This document shows, piece after piece, positions 33,820 through 42,596 of a stretch of DNA of 64,000 bases. Position 1 is the stretch's first letter. Each line of letters opens with the position of its first letter. The stretch is from Algoriphagus sanaruensis. Lineage in GTDB: Bacteria; Bacteroidota; Bacteroidia; Cytophagales; Cyclobacteriaceae. The notes beneath the pieces are model-generated. The model saw nothing but the letters and a program-made list of their open reading frames with translations, did no database searches and was not told where the DNA came from. A program made the position numbers and the translations under genes. The stretch lies in the NCBI RefSeq assembly GCF_001593605.1, contig NZ_CP012836.1, positions 2,484,501-2,548,500 of the forward strand, written 5' to 3'.

Positions 33820-33839
33820 GCTGGGTGGGGAAGGAGAAA

Positions 33840-34274
33840 TTACTTTTTAGGTTCTTTTTCGAAATACAAATGGTAATGTTTGCTGCAACCTGGGTTGAAA
33901 CTGGATTTGCAATGCGGGCAGGTATTGTTGGAATCCATGTATTCCTGTATTCCCAACTCATTTCCACAAACTCCGCAGAGAATCGCCTTTTGGTCAAATT
34001 CTACCTTTGGCCAAACTTGATGCTCATGATCGGCTTCTTCCTCATGGCAGGAAAAACAAGGGTAGTACTTGTCGCAGCATTTGAATTTGATGGCTATGAT
34101 ATCTAGATCTGAATGCCAATGCACGCAGCGAGTCTGATTATCTATTGGCTTGCCAAAGACATTGATTCCACGGATTTGGGAGACTTTGAGCGGTTCCAAA
34201 ACCTTTTCTTGAGCAAAGGAAGATCCTAAAAACAGGAAAAGGAGTGCAGCCAAAAGGAAAATTCTAAGTGTCAT
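33840..34274 (-). CDS. CHY zinc-finger protein with a signal peptide
   Basis: This 144-residue protein has a hydrophobic signal sequence in frame (residues 1-22, ending SFAQ). The rest is a CHY zinc finger: C50, H52, H54, then C66/C67, C73, C76/H77, H83, H85, and C100/C103, C119/C122, C130, H133, H135, enough to bind about three metals. CHY fingers such as yeast Hot13 act in the mitochondrial intermembrane space, the topological match of the periplasm. Bacterial members I know of are usually cytoplasmic, so export is unusual. Its place in the operon suggests metal buffering or thiol chemistry in the periplasm. Confidence 0.85.
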   Translation of the reverse strand: MTLRIFLLAALLFLFLGSSFAQEKVLEPLKVSQIRGINVFGKPIDNQTRCVHWHSDLDIIAIKFKCCDKYYPCFSCHEEEADHEHQVWPKVEFDQKAILCGVCGNELGIQEYMDSNNTCPHCKSSFNPGCSKHYHLYFEKEPKK

Positions 34275-34329
34275 TGCGTAAGAAATTAGGAAAGCAAAGC
34301 CAAAAATAAGCTTCGCCTTCCAGTTCCAA

Positions 34330-34887
34330 TCAATTCATTGCGATGGTTTCTTCCACTTTTCCGCAAGTCAACATGGAACTTCCGAAAAGTGGGTTTTTGA
34401 TGTCCTCAGACGCACTAAGCCAGATGCCACCAGTGTTGTTTTTGTACATCGGGCAATATTGCTGGTAAAGCGTACGATCAGTTCCAACCATTTTCACCAA
34501 TTCCTTCATGGAAACGCTCAATGCCTGGAAGCTTTCTCTTTGTGCAGCGATATCACCAGAGGCTAATTTTTGTGCCTCAGCAAGCAATTTTCCTTTAAGT
34601 TCTTCCGCAGTGGATGTCGCTTCAAATCCTTGAATAGCTGTTACCAATGCTTGGCTTTTGGAAGCGGCAGTAGCTTGATCATCCGCCACCAGCGCATCTT
34701 TCACCGCCAGATATACATCAATCATGGCAGACGTAGAATTGTTGACTGAGGTGGCGGTTGGAGTTGCTTCTGACTCATGGCCAGAGGAATGCTCCATGTT
34801 ATGACCTTCGTGATTTTCCTCGGTTTTTCCACCGCAAGAGAAAATGGCAATAGAGAGTGCTAGTAAAAATACAAGTGTCTTTTTCAT
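34330..34887 (-). CDS. DUF3347 lipoprotein
   Basis: This 185-residue protein has lipobox AIFSC (C18), then a His-rich linker (HEGHNMEHSSGHES) and a DUF3347 helical domain (about residues 50-185), with the closing YCPMYKNNTGG and SSMLTCGKVEE. The same domain forms the C-terminus of the adaptor encoded just upstream, where the match includes YCPM and ASMLSCG. The conserved Cys and Met residues suggest metal binding. It is probably a periplasmic metallochaperone for the pump, by context. Confidence 0.85.
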   Translation of the reverse strand: MKKTLVFLLALSIAIFSCGGKTEENHEGHNMEHSSGHESEATPTATSVNNSTSAMIDVYLAVKDALVADDQATAASKSQALVTAIQGFEATSTAEELKGKLLAEAQKLASGDIAAQRESFQALSVSMKELVKMVGTDRTLYQQYCPMYKNNTGGIWLSASEDIKNPLFGSSMLTCGKVEETIAMN

Positions 34888-34912
34888 TCGATATAATTTA
34901 GGTTTAGTTTAT

Positions 34913-36676
34913 TTAATGTTGGTGTACAGAGGCTTGACTTGGGGTGGATTTGCTTAGGTTCATCACAGGCTTTCCTTTTAGATAAGTCTGCTTTATTTCC
35001 CCACAGCTTAGCATAGATGCTCCAAAATAAGGATTGGTAATATCTTTCTTCTCTGAAAGCCAATAAGCGCCCTGATCTCCAAAAGCCATTGGGCAATAGT
35101 CTTTATAGACGACCTCTTTGTTGATTCCAAAAGTTTCGGTCATTTCAAGAATATGAAATGAAAGCGAAGAAAAATGCTTTCTGGCATCCTCAAGATTTGA
35201 TGCGATAGCAATTTTTGATGAAGCTTCCTTCAAACCAGCCAATTGAGCCATCCAAGAATCGTGAGCCTGATCCTTGACCAGAGTCATATTGACCTGTCCA
35301 AGGCTTTGAGAGATGGAAGCAACCTTTTTCTTAGAGCCTTCAAGGTCATCCTTTACCAAAGCGTTTTTAACTTCGAAATAAGCATCCGCAACTTTGGTGA
35401 TCTGGGATTTGAATTCTGGAGAAACCTCCATTGATTTCGTTTCAGGACGGTTCATCATGCTGAATTGTCCGGAAAGTTGAGCTGCTGCATCGATGGCAAA
35501 GACTCCGTTAGTGACAATTTCCTCACCAGCTTGGAGTCCTGATTCGATTTGGTACTGATCGCCCATTCTACTTCCTAGCATAATCTCTCTCATTTCGAAG
35601 GAAGGCATTTCTCCGGGTACTTTCACATATACAATGGAACGCTTTCCTGACCACAGAATGGCAGTTCGAGGAATCGAAATACTAGCTCTAGTTCCTTTTG
35701 ACTGAGTTTTAAGCTGAGCTGTGACAAACATTTCAGGTTTTAGTTTTTGACCTGAATTAATTACTTCTGCTCGGATGGATGCAGCTCGGGTATTTGGATC
35801 TAAAAGTGGATCAATAAATGAGACTTTGGCTGTGAATGATTCTCCGGGAAGGCCAGCTACCTTAAAACTAATTGGATCACCTAGTTTAATTGAATTAAGA
35901 TCAGATTCGTAGGCATCAAGCAAAACCCAAAGTTTGTCAAGGTTGACCACCTGAAAAAGAATCTGACCTGTGCTTACATAATCGCCGACGGAAATGTTTC
36001 GTTGCGTGACTACACCACTTTGGTCAGCCAGAATATCAATTTGTTCGATTATGTTTCCATTTTCCTCAATTGCTTTGATTTGAGCGTCGGTCAATTTCCA
36101 AAGTTTCAGTTTTTCTTTTGCAGCTTGATAAAGTTCCGGAAAAGTGGATTTGGAGGATTTAGCTTCAAGGAGTTCACGCTGCGCTGAAAGTAATTCCGGT
36201 GAGTAAATGGTCGCTAATTTTTGCCCAGCTTGAATTTTTTCACCCGTAAATGTGATGTAAAGCTTTTCGATTCTTCCAGGTATTTTGGCAGTAACGGAAG
36301 CATTTTCTCGTTCATCAGTTTGAATTTTTCCAGTTAAGAAAAGTTCTCCTTCTTGACTACTTCCACCAACTCGAGTAGTATGAATTTGAGCCATAGCCAC
36401 AGCCTCAGGAGTCATTTCATAGACAAGTGGATTTCCTGAATTCGAAGGCGTTTGTGATGCCGGAATTAAATCCATCCCACAAATGGGACAAGAACCGGGT
36501 TCTCCAAGTTTGATTTGAGGATGCATCGAACAAGTCCATAAAGACACCAAACCAGATTCATGATCATGGTTTTCTTCCAAATCGGAAGTGGATGGACTAA
36601 TAATTCGACCTATTCCAATCCCAATTACAAGCGTAACCAGGATTATTGTCCATTTCTTGATTATAGTATTTTTCAT
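34913..36676 (-). CDS. CusB-like RND periplasmic adaptor with HMBD and DUF3347 domains
   Basis: This 587-residue membrane-fusion protein has an N-terminal anchor (about 9-27) and a heavy-metal-binding domain at about 48-73 (TCSMHPQI and GSCPICGMDL). The lipoyl/hairpin/beta-barrel core covers about 75-400, including AKIPGRIEKLYITFTGEKI. A C-terminal DUF3347 domain starts at about 415 and has YCPM and ASMLSCG. Ending VHQH adds two histidines. It connects the pump to the outer-membrane channel and delivers metal. The extra C-terminal domain is longer than E. coli CusB, which has none. Genes on both sides are spaced 9-25 bp. Confidence 0.93.
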   Translation of the reverse strand: MKNTIIKKWTIILVTLVIGIGIGRIISPSTSDLEENHDHESGLVSLWTCSMHPQIKLGEPGSCPICGMDLIPASQTPSNSGNPLVYEMTPEAVAMAQIHTTRVGGSSQEGELFLTGKIQTDERENASVTAKIPGRIEKLYITFTGEKIQAGQKLATIYSPELLSAQRELLEAKSSKSTFPELYQAAKEKLKLWKLTDAQIKAIEENGNIIEQIDILADQSGVVTQRNISVGDYVSTGQILFQVVNLDKLWVLLDAYESDLNSIKLGDPISFKVAGLPGESFTAKVSFIDPLLDPNTRAASIRAEVINSGQKLKPEMFVTAQLKTQSKGTRASISIPRTAILWSGKRSIVYVKVPGEMPSFEMREIMLGSRMGDQYQIESGLQAGEEIVTNGVFAIDAAAQLSGQFSMMNRPETKSMEVSPEFKSQITKVADAYFEVKNALVKDDLEGSKKKVASISQSLGQVNMTLVKDQAHDSWMAQLAGLKEASSKIAIASNLEDARKHFSSLSFHILEMTETFGINKEVVYKDYCPMAFGDQGAYWLSEKKDITNPYFGASMLSCGEIKQTYLKGKPVMNLSKSTPSQASVHQH

Positions 36677-36685
36677 CGCTTTGAT

Positions 36686-38164
36686 TTACTTAGAAAGTGA
36701 AATTCCAGCTAAAGCTTCCAATTGAGCTAGGCTTTGATGTTGAATGGTTAGAGCAGATAGGCGCTTTATTTCGTAGGATAGAATTCGCTGTTTTGCTCTT
36801 AGAATATCTGAATAAGAACTTGTTCCTGCTTGGAAAGCAGTAGTCAAAAGATTAACCTGTTGCTTGACAAGATCGATTTGCTGATTGTATAAGGCTAGAT
36901 TTTTTGAAGCTTCCTGCCAGTCTCGATAGGCATTTGCCCATTCCATGGCTAGTAAATTCTCCGTTTGTTTTTTGTTGTAAAGAGCTGATTCTTGAAGGAA
37001 ATTGGCCTCTTTAATTTTTGCCTCAGTTTTGTTTCTAAAAATTGGAAGAGTCATCGTAAACATAGGCATTAACATATCCATGGAGTGTTCGGAATGGTCT
37101 ATACCGTCATTTTCTCTAGGAAGAAAAGGAACATAATTCACTCCTAAACCGAACATTGGATTTCCATCCAACTTGGCCATTCTAGCTTTCTGCTCGTAGG
37201 CGAGTGCCTCTTGCTCATACATGGCCAGCATAGGATTGTTTCTTTGAATGCTATCCAAAATGGCTTTGATTTCCCAATCTAGGGTGACAGGAGTTAGTTT
37301 TGTCTCGATAGAAATAGGGGAATCTTTTTCTCTGCTTAAAATCTGATTGAATTTGATCTGAAACGCAGTTTCATTCGCTTCCAAAATTTCGAGCTGATTT
37401 TCCAACTCCTTGATTTCAAGTCTAATTTCTAATACATCCACCATTCCAGGTGAAGCACTTCCCATAGAGCTTAAATTAGAGGGACTCATCGAAGATGTGG
37501 GGGTTTTAGAGGTGGAAGTGGCATTCATTCCTCCCATCACATTTCCTGAACTAACCCCCTCAGTTGTAGATATTATTGATTCCATGGGTTGGTTTGTTCC
37601 AGAAGAATTGGAAGGATTGGCAGCACCCTGAAACCTGACAAGACTTAATTCTTCAAGTTTTTTAAGGTATTCCAAATTAGAACGCATCAATTCTTTCTCT
37701 TCTCTGAGTCTGGCTAATTCATACCAAGTGACTTTTACTTGATAGAATAACTGATTTTTATTCTCTTCGAAGAGTTGATATTGAGCTTGAGCCATGTATT
37801 TTGCCTCCTCTTTTTGGGTTTTGATACTTCCAAACCAAGGAAACATTTGCATGATTCTATAATCTGCAGTTTGATTTCCCATGTATCGCTCCATAGGCTG
37901 GAGGAAAACACCAATTTGCATCTCGGGATCTGGTAATCCAGGTTGGCTTATTCTCGCATCTGCTGCTTGAAAGCGAGCATAAGAGGCTTTTAGCCCAGGA
38001 TTGTTTTCTGCAGCAATGATCAAATAGTCCTCTAAGGTCTGTGACATTGCTACCTCTGAAAAAACACCAAATAGAATCAGTAGTGTGAGAATTTTGAAGT
38101 CAAAAACCTGAAATCCGAACCCTGATTTTCTAAATCTTCGATTGAATACGATTTTTATTTTCAT
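36686..38164 (-). CDS. TolC-family outer-membrane channel with a Met/Ser-rich insert
   Basis: There are 492 residues from ATG 38164; an earlier ATG at 38176 overlaps cusA. Signal peptide-like region up to residue 41 (AMSQ), then two OEP halves: helices rich in alanine and glutamine, with GLPDPEMQIG (about 76-85) and the repeat half from about 290. Residues 181-241 are an insert rich in serine, threonine, asparagine and methionine (MGGM, SSM, ASPGM; six Met in all), placed in the loop that faces the periplasm or outside. Such Met-rich segments can bind Cu(I). The partner is the adjoining adaptor and pump. Confidence 0.9.
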   Translation of the reverse strand: MKIKIVFNRRFRKSGFGFQVFDFKILTLLILFGVFSEVAMSQTLEDYLIIAAENNPGLKASYARFQAADARISQPGLPDPEMQIGVFLQPMERYMGNQTADYRIMQMFPWFGSIKTQKEEAKYMAQAQYQLFEENKNQLFYQVKVTWYELARLREEKELMRSNLEYLKKLEELSLVRFQGAANPSNSSGTNQPMESIISTTEGVSSGNVMGGMNATSTSKTPTSSMSPSNLSSMGSASPGMVDVLEIRLEIKELENQLEILEANETAFQIKFNQILSREKDSPISIETKLTPVTLDWEIKAILDSIQRNNPMLAMYEQEALAYEQKARMAKLDGNPMFGLGVNYVPFLPRENDGIDHSEHSMDMLMPMFTMTLPIFRNKTEAKIKEANFLQESALYNKKQTENLLAMEWANAYRDWQEASKNLALYNQQIDLVKQQVNLLTTAFQAGTSSYSDILRAKQRILSYEIKRLSALTIQHQSLAQLEALAGISLSK

Positions 38165-38168
38165 GACT

Positions 38169-41100
38169 TTAGGCATTGGATTCCTCGGTGAAAACTTTGG
38201 AATTGTTTTTCAATTTTCGTTCTGCCCACCAGCAATACAGGGTAGGGACAATAAATACTGTAGTTACTTCTAGGATCATTCCTCCCAAAGAAGGAATTGC
38301 CATCGGGATCATGATATCGGAGCCACGTCCTGTGGAAGTAAGTACAGGAACCAAGGCAAGTAAGGTAGTGGCTGTAGTCATCATACATGGGAGGACCCTT
38401 CGCTTACCAGCTTCCAAAACTGCAGAGCGTATTTCCTGGATAGATCGAGGTTGATTTTCCTTGAAGCTTTGATCCAAGTAAGAAGCTACGACCACCCCAT
38501 CATCCGTTCCGATGCCGAATAGGGCAATAAACCCAACCCAAACTGCCACGCTCAAATTGTAGACTTTCATCTGGAATAGATCCCTCAGATTAGTTCCAAA
38601 GAAAGTGACATCCATAAACCAATCCTGTCCATACAGCCAAAGCATCAGGAAAGCCCCGGAAAAAGCCATTCCAATTCCCAAGAAAACAAAGAGGGAAGTG
38701 GAGACTGCACGGAATTGGAAGTAGAGAATCAAAAAGATTAGGATCAAACAAAGTGGGACAACAATTCCCAATCTCTTTTCTGCTCTGACTTGGTTTTCAT
38801 AGGAGCCAGAAAACACATAGCGAACTCCATTCGGTACTTTTAACTCACCCGAATCGATCTTTTCCTGCAGGTATTTTTGGGCCTGTTCCACTACAGTCAC
38901 TTCTGAAAAACCTTCCATTTTATCCAAGAGAACATAGCCCACCAAGAAGCTGTTTTCTCCTCGGATCATATCTGGACCAGGTCTGTAGGAAATATCCGCC
39001 ACTTGGCTCAATGGAATGTAATTTCCAAGAGGAGTTGGGATTTGGAGATTTTCGATGGCATAGGGATCATCTCGGAATTCTCGGGCATAGCGAACACGGA
39101 TTGGGAAACGTTCTCGGCCTTCCACCGTGGTGCTGAGTTTCATCCCGCCGATTGCAGTTTCAATAAAGTCCTGGACATCCACCACATTCATTCCATAGCG
39201 GGAAATTTCATCCCGATTGATGTCCAGCTCGAGGTAGGGTTTACCTACAATTCGATCTGCAAAAACAGCTTCCTTTTTCACAGAAGGAACTTCCTTCAGG
39301 TACTTTTCCAACTCTAAGCCAAAGCTTTCAATGGTCAGTAGATCTGGTCCATATACTTTGATGCCCATCGGGGCACGCATGCCTGTCTGAAGCATCACCA
39401 ATCGAGTTTCAATTGGTTGAAGTTTTGGAGAAGAGGTAACTCCAGGGATTTGGATTACACCTACGATTTCTTCCCAGATGTCGTCGGGGGAAAGAATATG
39501 CTTTCTCCATTGACGGAAGTATTCTCCGTCCTCATCTTCCACCAGATCCTGAACTCGAATCTGATTCGGAGTCATGGTTGCAGGATCGAAGAGGGAACCA
39601 TCCTTCAATTCGTATTTTCCATCAGTTACCTTAAAGCGAAGGCGATTTCCATTGTGGTCGGTCGCGTATTCGCTTTTGTAATTGATAGTGTTTTCAAACA
39701 TGTTGATCGGAGCAGGGTCAATGGCGGTCTCTGCGCGACCTGCTTTCCCAACTACAATGTCCACTTCTGGAATGGCCGTAACCAGCATATCCAGTTGCTG
39801 CAGGACTTCCTTGTTTTCCTGAATTCCAGCATGAGGCATGGTCGTCGGCATCAACAGGAAGGAGCCTTCATTTAGCGATGGCATAAATTCCTTGCCCATT
39901 CCCGGAAAAGAATGACTCATGCTTGACCACAGGGAAGTAGTTCGGATATTGACTCCGATGAGATCAAAAGTCCTAGGCACGATTCCAAAAACGGTATTGA
40001 AACCCAACCAAACGCTGGCTCCCATCATAATTACGATCATAGGGAATAGGAGGAATTTGCCCTTGTTGGCCAGACACCACAGCAGGATTCGTGGATAGAT
40101 GCGGATAAATCCAGAAAATCCTCCCAAGACCAAAGCCAAAAGAATGGCGATAAATCCGAAGTTGACCAGCTTGCTGACAGAAACGCCTAATGGCATCCAG
40201 AGCCCAGTTAAAAGCCAAGTCACAAACAAGAGCGTGATGGTGATGGTCACCAAATTCCTATGGGGCTCGACTTTTTCAGGAAATTGGAATACCGCTACAT
40301 TGAGCGCACCAAAGGCAAATAGCAACCATCCACCCCAAGACCAAACGGTAAAAGCGATAATTGGACCTAAAATAAGCAGGGAGATATTGAGTGCCTTACC
40401 TAGTTTTCCTTTGACTTCTTTTATGGAAAAAGCCCAATGGGAAAATGCCGGCATGATCAGCAGGGTAAAGATTACCGCTGAAACCAAGGCAAAGGTTTTG
40501 GTATAGGCCAAAGGTCCAAAGAGCTTGCCTTCTGCTGCCTGAAGTGTAAATACCGGGAAGAAACTGATTATGGTCGTACTGACAGCGGTTATAATTGCAC
40601 CTGAAACTTCCGCAGTCGCCAAATAGACGGTTTTCAGTTTGGATTGGCCTGCCGGCGCGGTTTCTAAATGACGCAGGATATTTTCATTCAGAATAATCCC
40701 CAGATCGACCATGGTTCCGATTGCAATTGCAATCCCCGAGAGCGCCACGATATTGGCATCTACGCCAAAGTATTTCATAAAGATGAAACACATCAACACT
40801 GCCAGAGGAAGCAAGGCGGAAATCAGGAGGGAAGCCCGGAGGTTGTACACCATCACGATGATAACCAAGATGGTAACCAGAATCTGGAGATTGATCGCTT
40901 CGTAAAGCGTTCCCAAAGTTTCGTAAATCAATCCTGTACGATCGTAGAAAGGAACCAGGGTAACTTTGGAAATAGTTCCGTCTGACAATGTTTTGGTAGG
41001 TAGGCCTTGGGAAAGCTTTTCGATTTCAGCTTTGACTCCTTCGATGACCTTCAGGGGATTGTCTCCGTAGCGTGCAATGACCACACCACCGACAGCTTCA

Positions 41101-41999
41101 GCCCCACTTTTGTCCAAAATCCCGCCCATATTTCGAGGCTGAGGGCCGATATTCACCCGGGCCACATCCTGGATTCGGATTGGAACATTGTTGGTGACCT
41201 TGACGACAGCTTTGTCCAAATCTTCCAATTCCTCTACATAGCCCAAGCCACGAATGAAGTAATCTACCTTATTGACTTCGATGGTATTGGCAGAGACATC
41301 CAAATTAGATTTTCTCACGGCTTCCATCACATCCATTAAGGAAACACCATTGGCCTTCAAGGCTGCTGGATCGACATCGACCTGATATTCTTTGACATAG
41401 CCACCAACCGAAGCTACTTCGGCAACGCCTTCGACCGCGGTCAATGCATAGCGAACGTAGTAGTCCTGGACAGTTCGGAGCTCGTGGAGATCCCAACCTC
41501 CCGTAGGATTTCCGTTTTCATCCCGGCCTTCCAAAGTGTACCAAAATACCTGGCCCAAAGCTGTAGCATCTGGACCTAGTTTGGGTTGGACGCCATCTGG
41601 CAATAGGCCAGCAGGGAGGGAATTGAGTTTTTCTAAAACCCGGGATCGGCTCCAATAAAATTCAATATCCTCATCGAAAATGATGTAGATACTAGAAAAG
41701 CCAAATGCTGAACTGGAACGCACACTTTTCACTCCGGGAAGACCCAAGAGGGAAGTGGTCAACGGATAGGTGATTTGGTCCTCAACATCTTGAGGAGAGC
41801 GTCCCATCCATTCGGTAAAGACGATTTGTTGGTTTTCACCAATATCTGGAATGGCATCCACGGGCACCGGATCTCTGGGTAAGAAATCCACTTGCCAATT
41901 AAACGGGGCCGTTACAATTCCCCATCCAATGATCAATACTAGAAAAAGGACAGTAACGAGTTTGTTATCTAAGAAATACTTAATGATTCGATTGAGCAT
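38169..41999 (-). CDS. CusA/CzcA-type heavy-metal RND pump with extra membrane segment
   Basis: This 1,276-residue inner-membrane proton-driven efflux pump is much longer than E. coli CusA (1,047). The conserved start is MLNRIIKYFLDNKLVTVLF. The proton-relay helix reads IAIGTMVDLGIILNEN. A methionine triad suits Cu(I)/Ag(I): LLMPTTM, MLQTGM and GGMKLSTTVEG correspond to CusA M573, M623 and M672. The extra length is mainly between about residues 525 and 700, where about three additional hydrophobic segments precede the usual seventh helix. A second insert rich in acids follows INMFENTINYK. Copper or silver is the likely substrate, from the triad and neighbours. Confidence 0.94.
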   Translation of the reverse strand: MLNRIIKYFLDNKLVTVLFLVLIIGWGIVTAPFNWQVDFLPRDPVPVDAIPDIGENQQIVFTEWMGRSPQDVEDQITYPLTTSLLGLPGVKSVRSSSAFGFSSIYIIFDEDIEFYWSRSRVLEKLNSLPAGLLPDGVQPKLGPDATALGQVFWYTLEGRDENGNPTGGWDLHELRTVQDYYVRYALTAVEGVAEVASVGGYVKEYQVDVDPAALKANGVSLMDVMEAVRKSNLDVSANTIEVNKVDYFIRGLGYVEELEDLDKAVVKVTNNVPIRIQDVARVNIGPQPRNMGGILDKSGAEAVGGVVIARYGDNPLKVIEGVKAEIEKLSQGLPTKTLSDGTISKVTLVPFYDRTGLIYETLGTLYEAINLQILVTILVIIVMVYNLRASLLISALLPLAVLMCFIFMKYFGVDANIVALSGIAIAIGTMVDLGIILNENILRHLETAPAGQSKLKTVYLATAEVSGAIITAVSTTIISFFPVFTLQAAEGKLFGPLAYTKTFALVSAVIFTLLIMPAFSHWAFSIKEVKGKLGKALNISLLILGPIIAFTVWSWGGWLLFAFGALNVAVFQFPEKVEPHRNLVTITITLLFVTWLLTGLWMPLGVSVSKLVNFGFIAILLALVLGGFSGFIRIYPRILLWCLANKGKFLLFPMIVIMMGASVWLGFNTVFGIVPRTFDLIGVNIRTTSLWSSMSHSFPGMGKEFMPSLNEGSFLLMPTTMPHAGIQENKEVLQQLDMLVTAIPEVDIVVGKAGRAETAIDPAPINMFENTINYKSEYATDHNGNRLRFKVTDGKYELKDGSLFDPATMTPNQIRVQDLVEDEDGEYFRQWRKHILSPDDIWEEIVGVIQIPGVTSSPKLQPIETRLVMLQTGMRAPMGIKVYGPDLLTIESFGLELEKYLKEVPSVKKEAVFADRIVGKPYLELDINRDEISRYGMNVVDVQDFIETAIGGMKLSTTVEGRERFPIRVRYAREFRDDPYAIENLQIPTPLGNYIPLSQVADISYRPGPDMIRGENSFLVGYVLLDKMEGFSEVTVVEQAQKYLQEKIDSGELKVPNGVRYVFSGSYENQVRAEKRLGIVVPLCLILIFLILYFQFRAVSTSLFVFLGIGMAFSGAFLMLWLYGQDWFMDVTFFGTNLRDLFQMKVYNLSVAVWVGFIALFGIGTDDGVVVASYLDQSFKENQPRSIQEIRSAVLEAGKRRVLPCMMTTATTLLALVPVLTSTGRGSDIMIPMAIPSLGGMILEVTTVFIVPTLYCWWAERKLKNNSKVFTEESNA

Positions 42000-42088
42000 A
42001 AATCAAAGGTTTAAAAGAATAAATCAGCAAATCACCATTGGTGAAAAGCAAACCATTCAGCAGGATCATTCCTGCCAAAACCTTTGGT

Positions 42089-42496
42089 TTAGATCAAGAA
42101 TGTGTCGTAGAGAATATGAAGATCATCCGGAGGGGTAGGTGATAAATAGGGGATGACTTCCGATTCGAAAGAAAGTAAATAATTTATTCCAAAGAAAACG
42201 ACTTTAAAAAAGGCAAAAGTGAAATCAAGGTTCAGTTTGATTTCAAAATGCTTCAACTGAATATCTTCATCTACTTGGATATGCTCAGTTATGTTTTTGC
42301 AACAAGAATTAGGGTCTGTGGATTGATTTTCGTCCTTATTTTCTGCTGAACTATCCATTCCACAGTTGAGGTGTTTTTCCCCAAAACCAATCTCCGACAT
42401 CATTTCATGCCCCATGCAATAATGCGTTGTCTTCGCAACTCCAACAGTCGAGAAGAGCATCAAAATGGCTAGCGATATGGAAATGATAGATTTCAA
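42089..42496 (-). CDS. HYC_CC_PP family small exported protein
   Basis: This 135-residue protein is the first gene of the copper operon. It carries the three landmarks of the family: THYC at residues 24-27, CC at 65-66 and PTPP near 120-123, with a signal peptide at 1-22 and one hydrophobic segment at about 92-110. The start has to be TTG at 42496 to keep the MKSIISISLA signal sequence; an ATG exists only at residue 13. Cysteine and histidine residues imply metal binding. These proteins are commonly found next to heavy-metal pumps in Bacteroidota; function is otherwise unknown. Confidence 0.82.
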   Translation of the reverse strand: MKSIISISLAILMLFSTVGVAKTTHYCMGHEMMSEIGFGEKHLNCGMDSSAENKDENQSTDPNSCCKNITEHIQVDEDIQLKHFEIKLNLDFTFAFFKVVFFGINYLLSFESEVIPYLSPTPPDDLHILYDTFLI

Positions 42497-42501
42497 CAGG
42501 T

Positions 42502-42534
42502 CAAAAGTACGGAAATTTGAAGGAGAAGTTCAAA
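42502..42534 (-). promoter_or_regulatory. Promoter of the copper operon
   Basis: On the minus strand: TTTG (42534-42531), 21 bp, then TACTTTTG (42509-42502), matching the Bacteroidota -33 TTTG / -7 TAnnTTTG consensus. The initiation codon TTG is only 5 bp further, so the transcript is predicted to be nearly leaderless. No operator palindrome was recognised. Confidence 0.65.
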
Positions 42535-42551
42535 TTGCTCAAAATAGATAT

Positions 42552-42585
42552 GGACTTTGGCTATAATCAGGAATAGCCAAAGTCC
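42552..42585. terminator. Strong hairpin downstream of hppD
   Basis: A 13-bp stem GGACTTTGGCTAT/ATAGCCAAAGTCC with a short loop. The T-rich side (AATTTTTTAATTT) is on the plus strand; on the minus strand, which carries hppD, only TATCTATTTT follows. It probably ends hppD transcription and so insulates the copper promoter. Confidence 0.7.
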
Positions 42586-42596
42586 AATTTTTTAAT

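Noticed and set aside
39417..39875. 152-residue plus-strand frame
   Set aside because: Antisense to the RND pump gene, whose minus-strand frame is continuous and has all family motifs.
42552..42585. Operator for a copper regulator in front of the operon
   Set aside because: The palindrome lies upstream of the -33 box and has terminator form; no MerR-, CsoR- or ArsR-like gene is nearby to support an operator.
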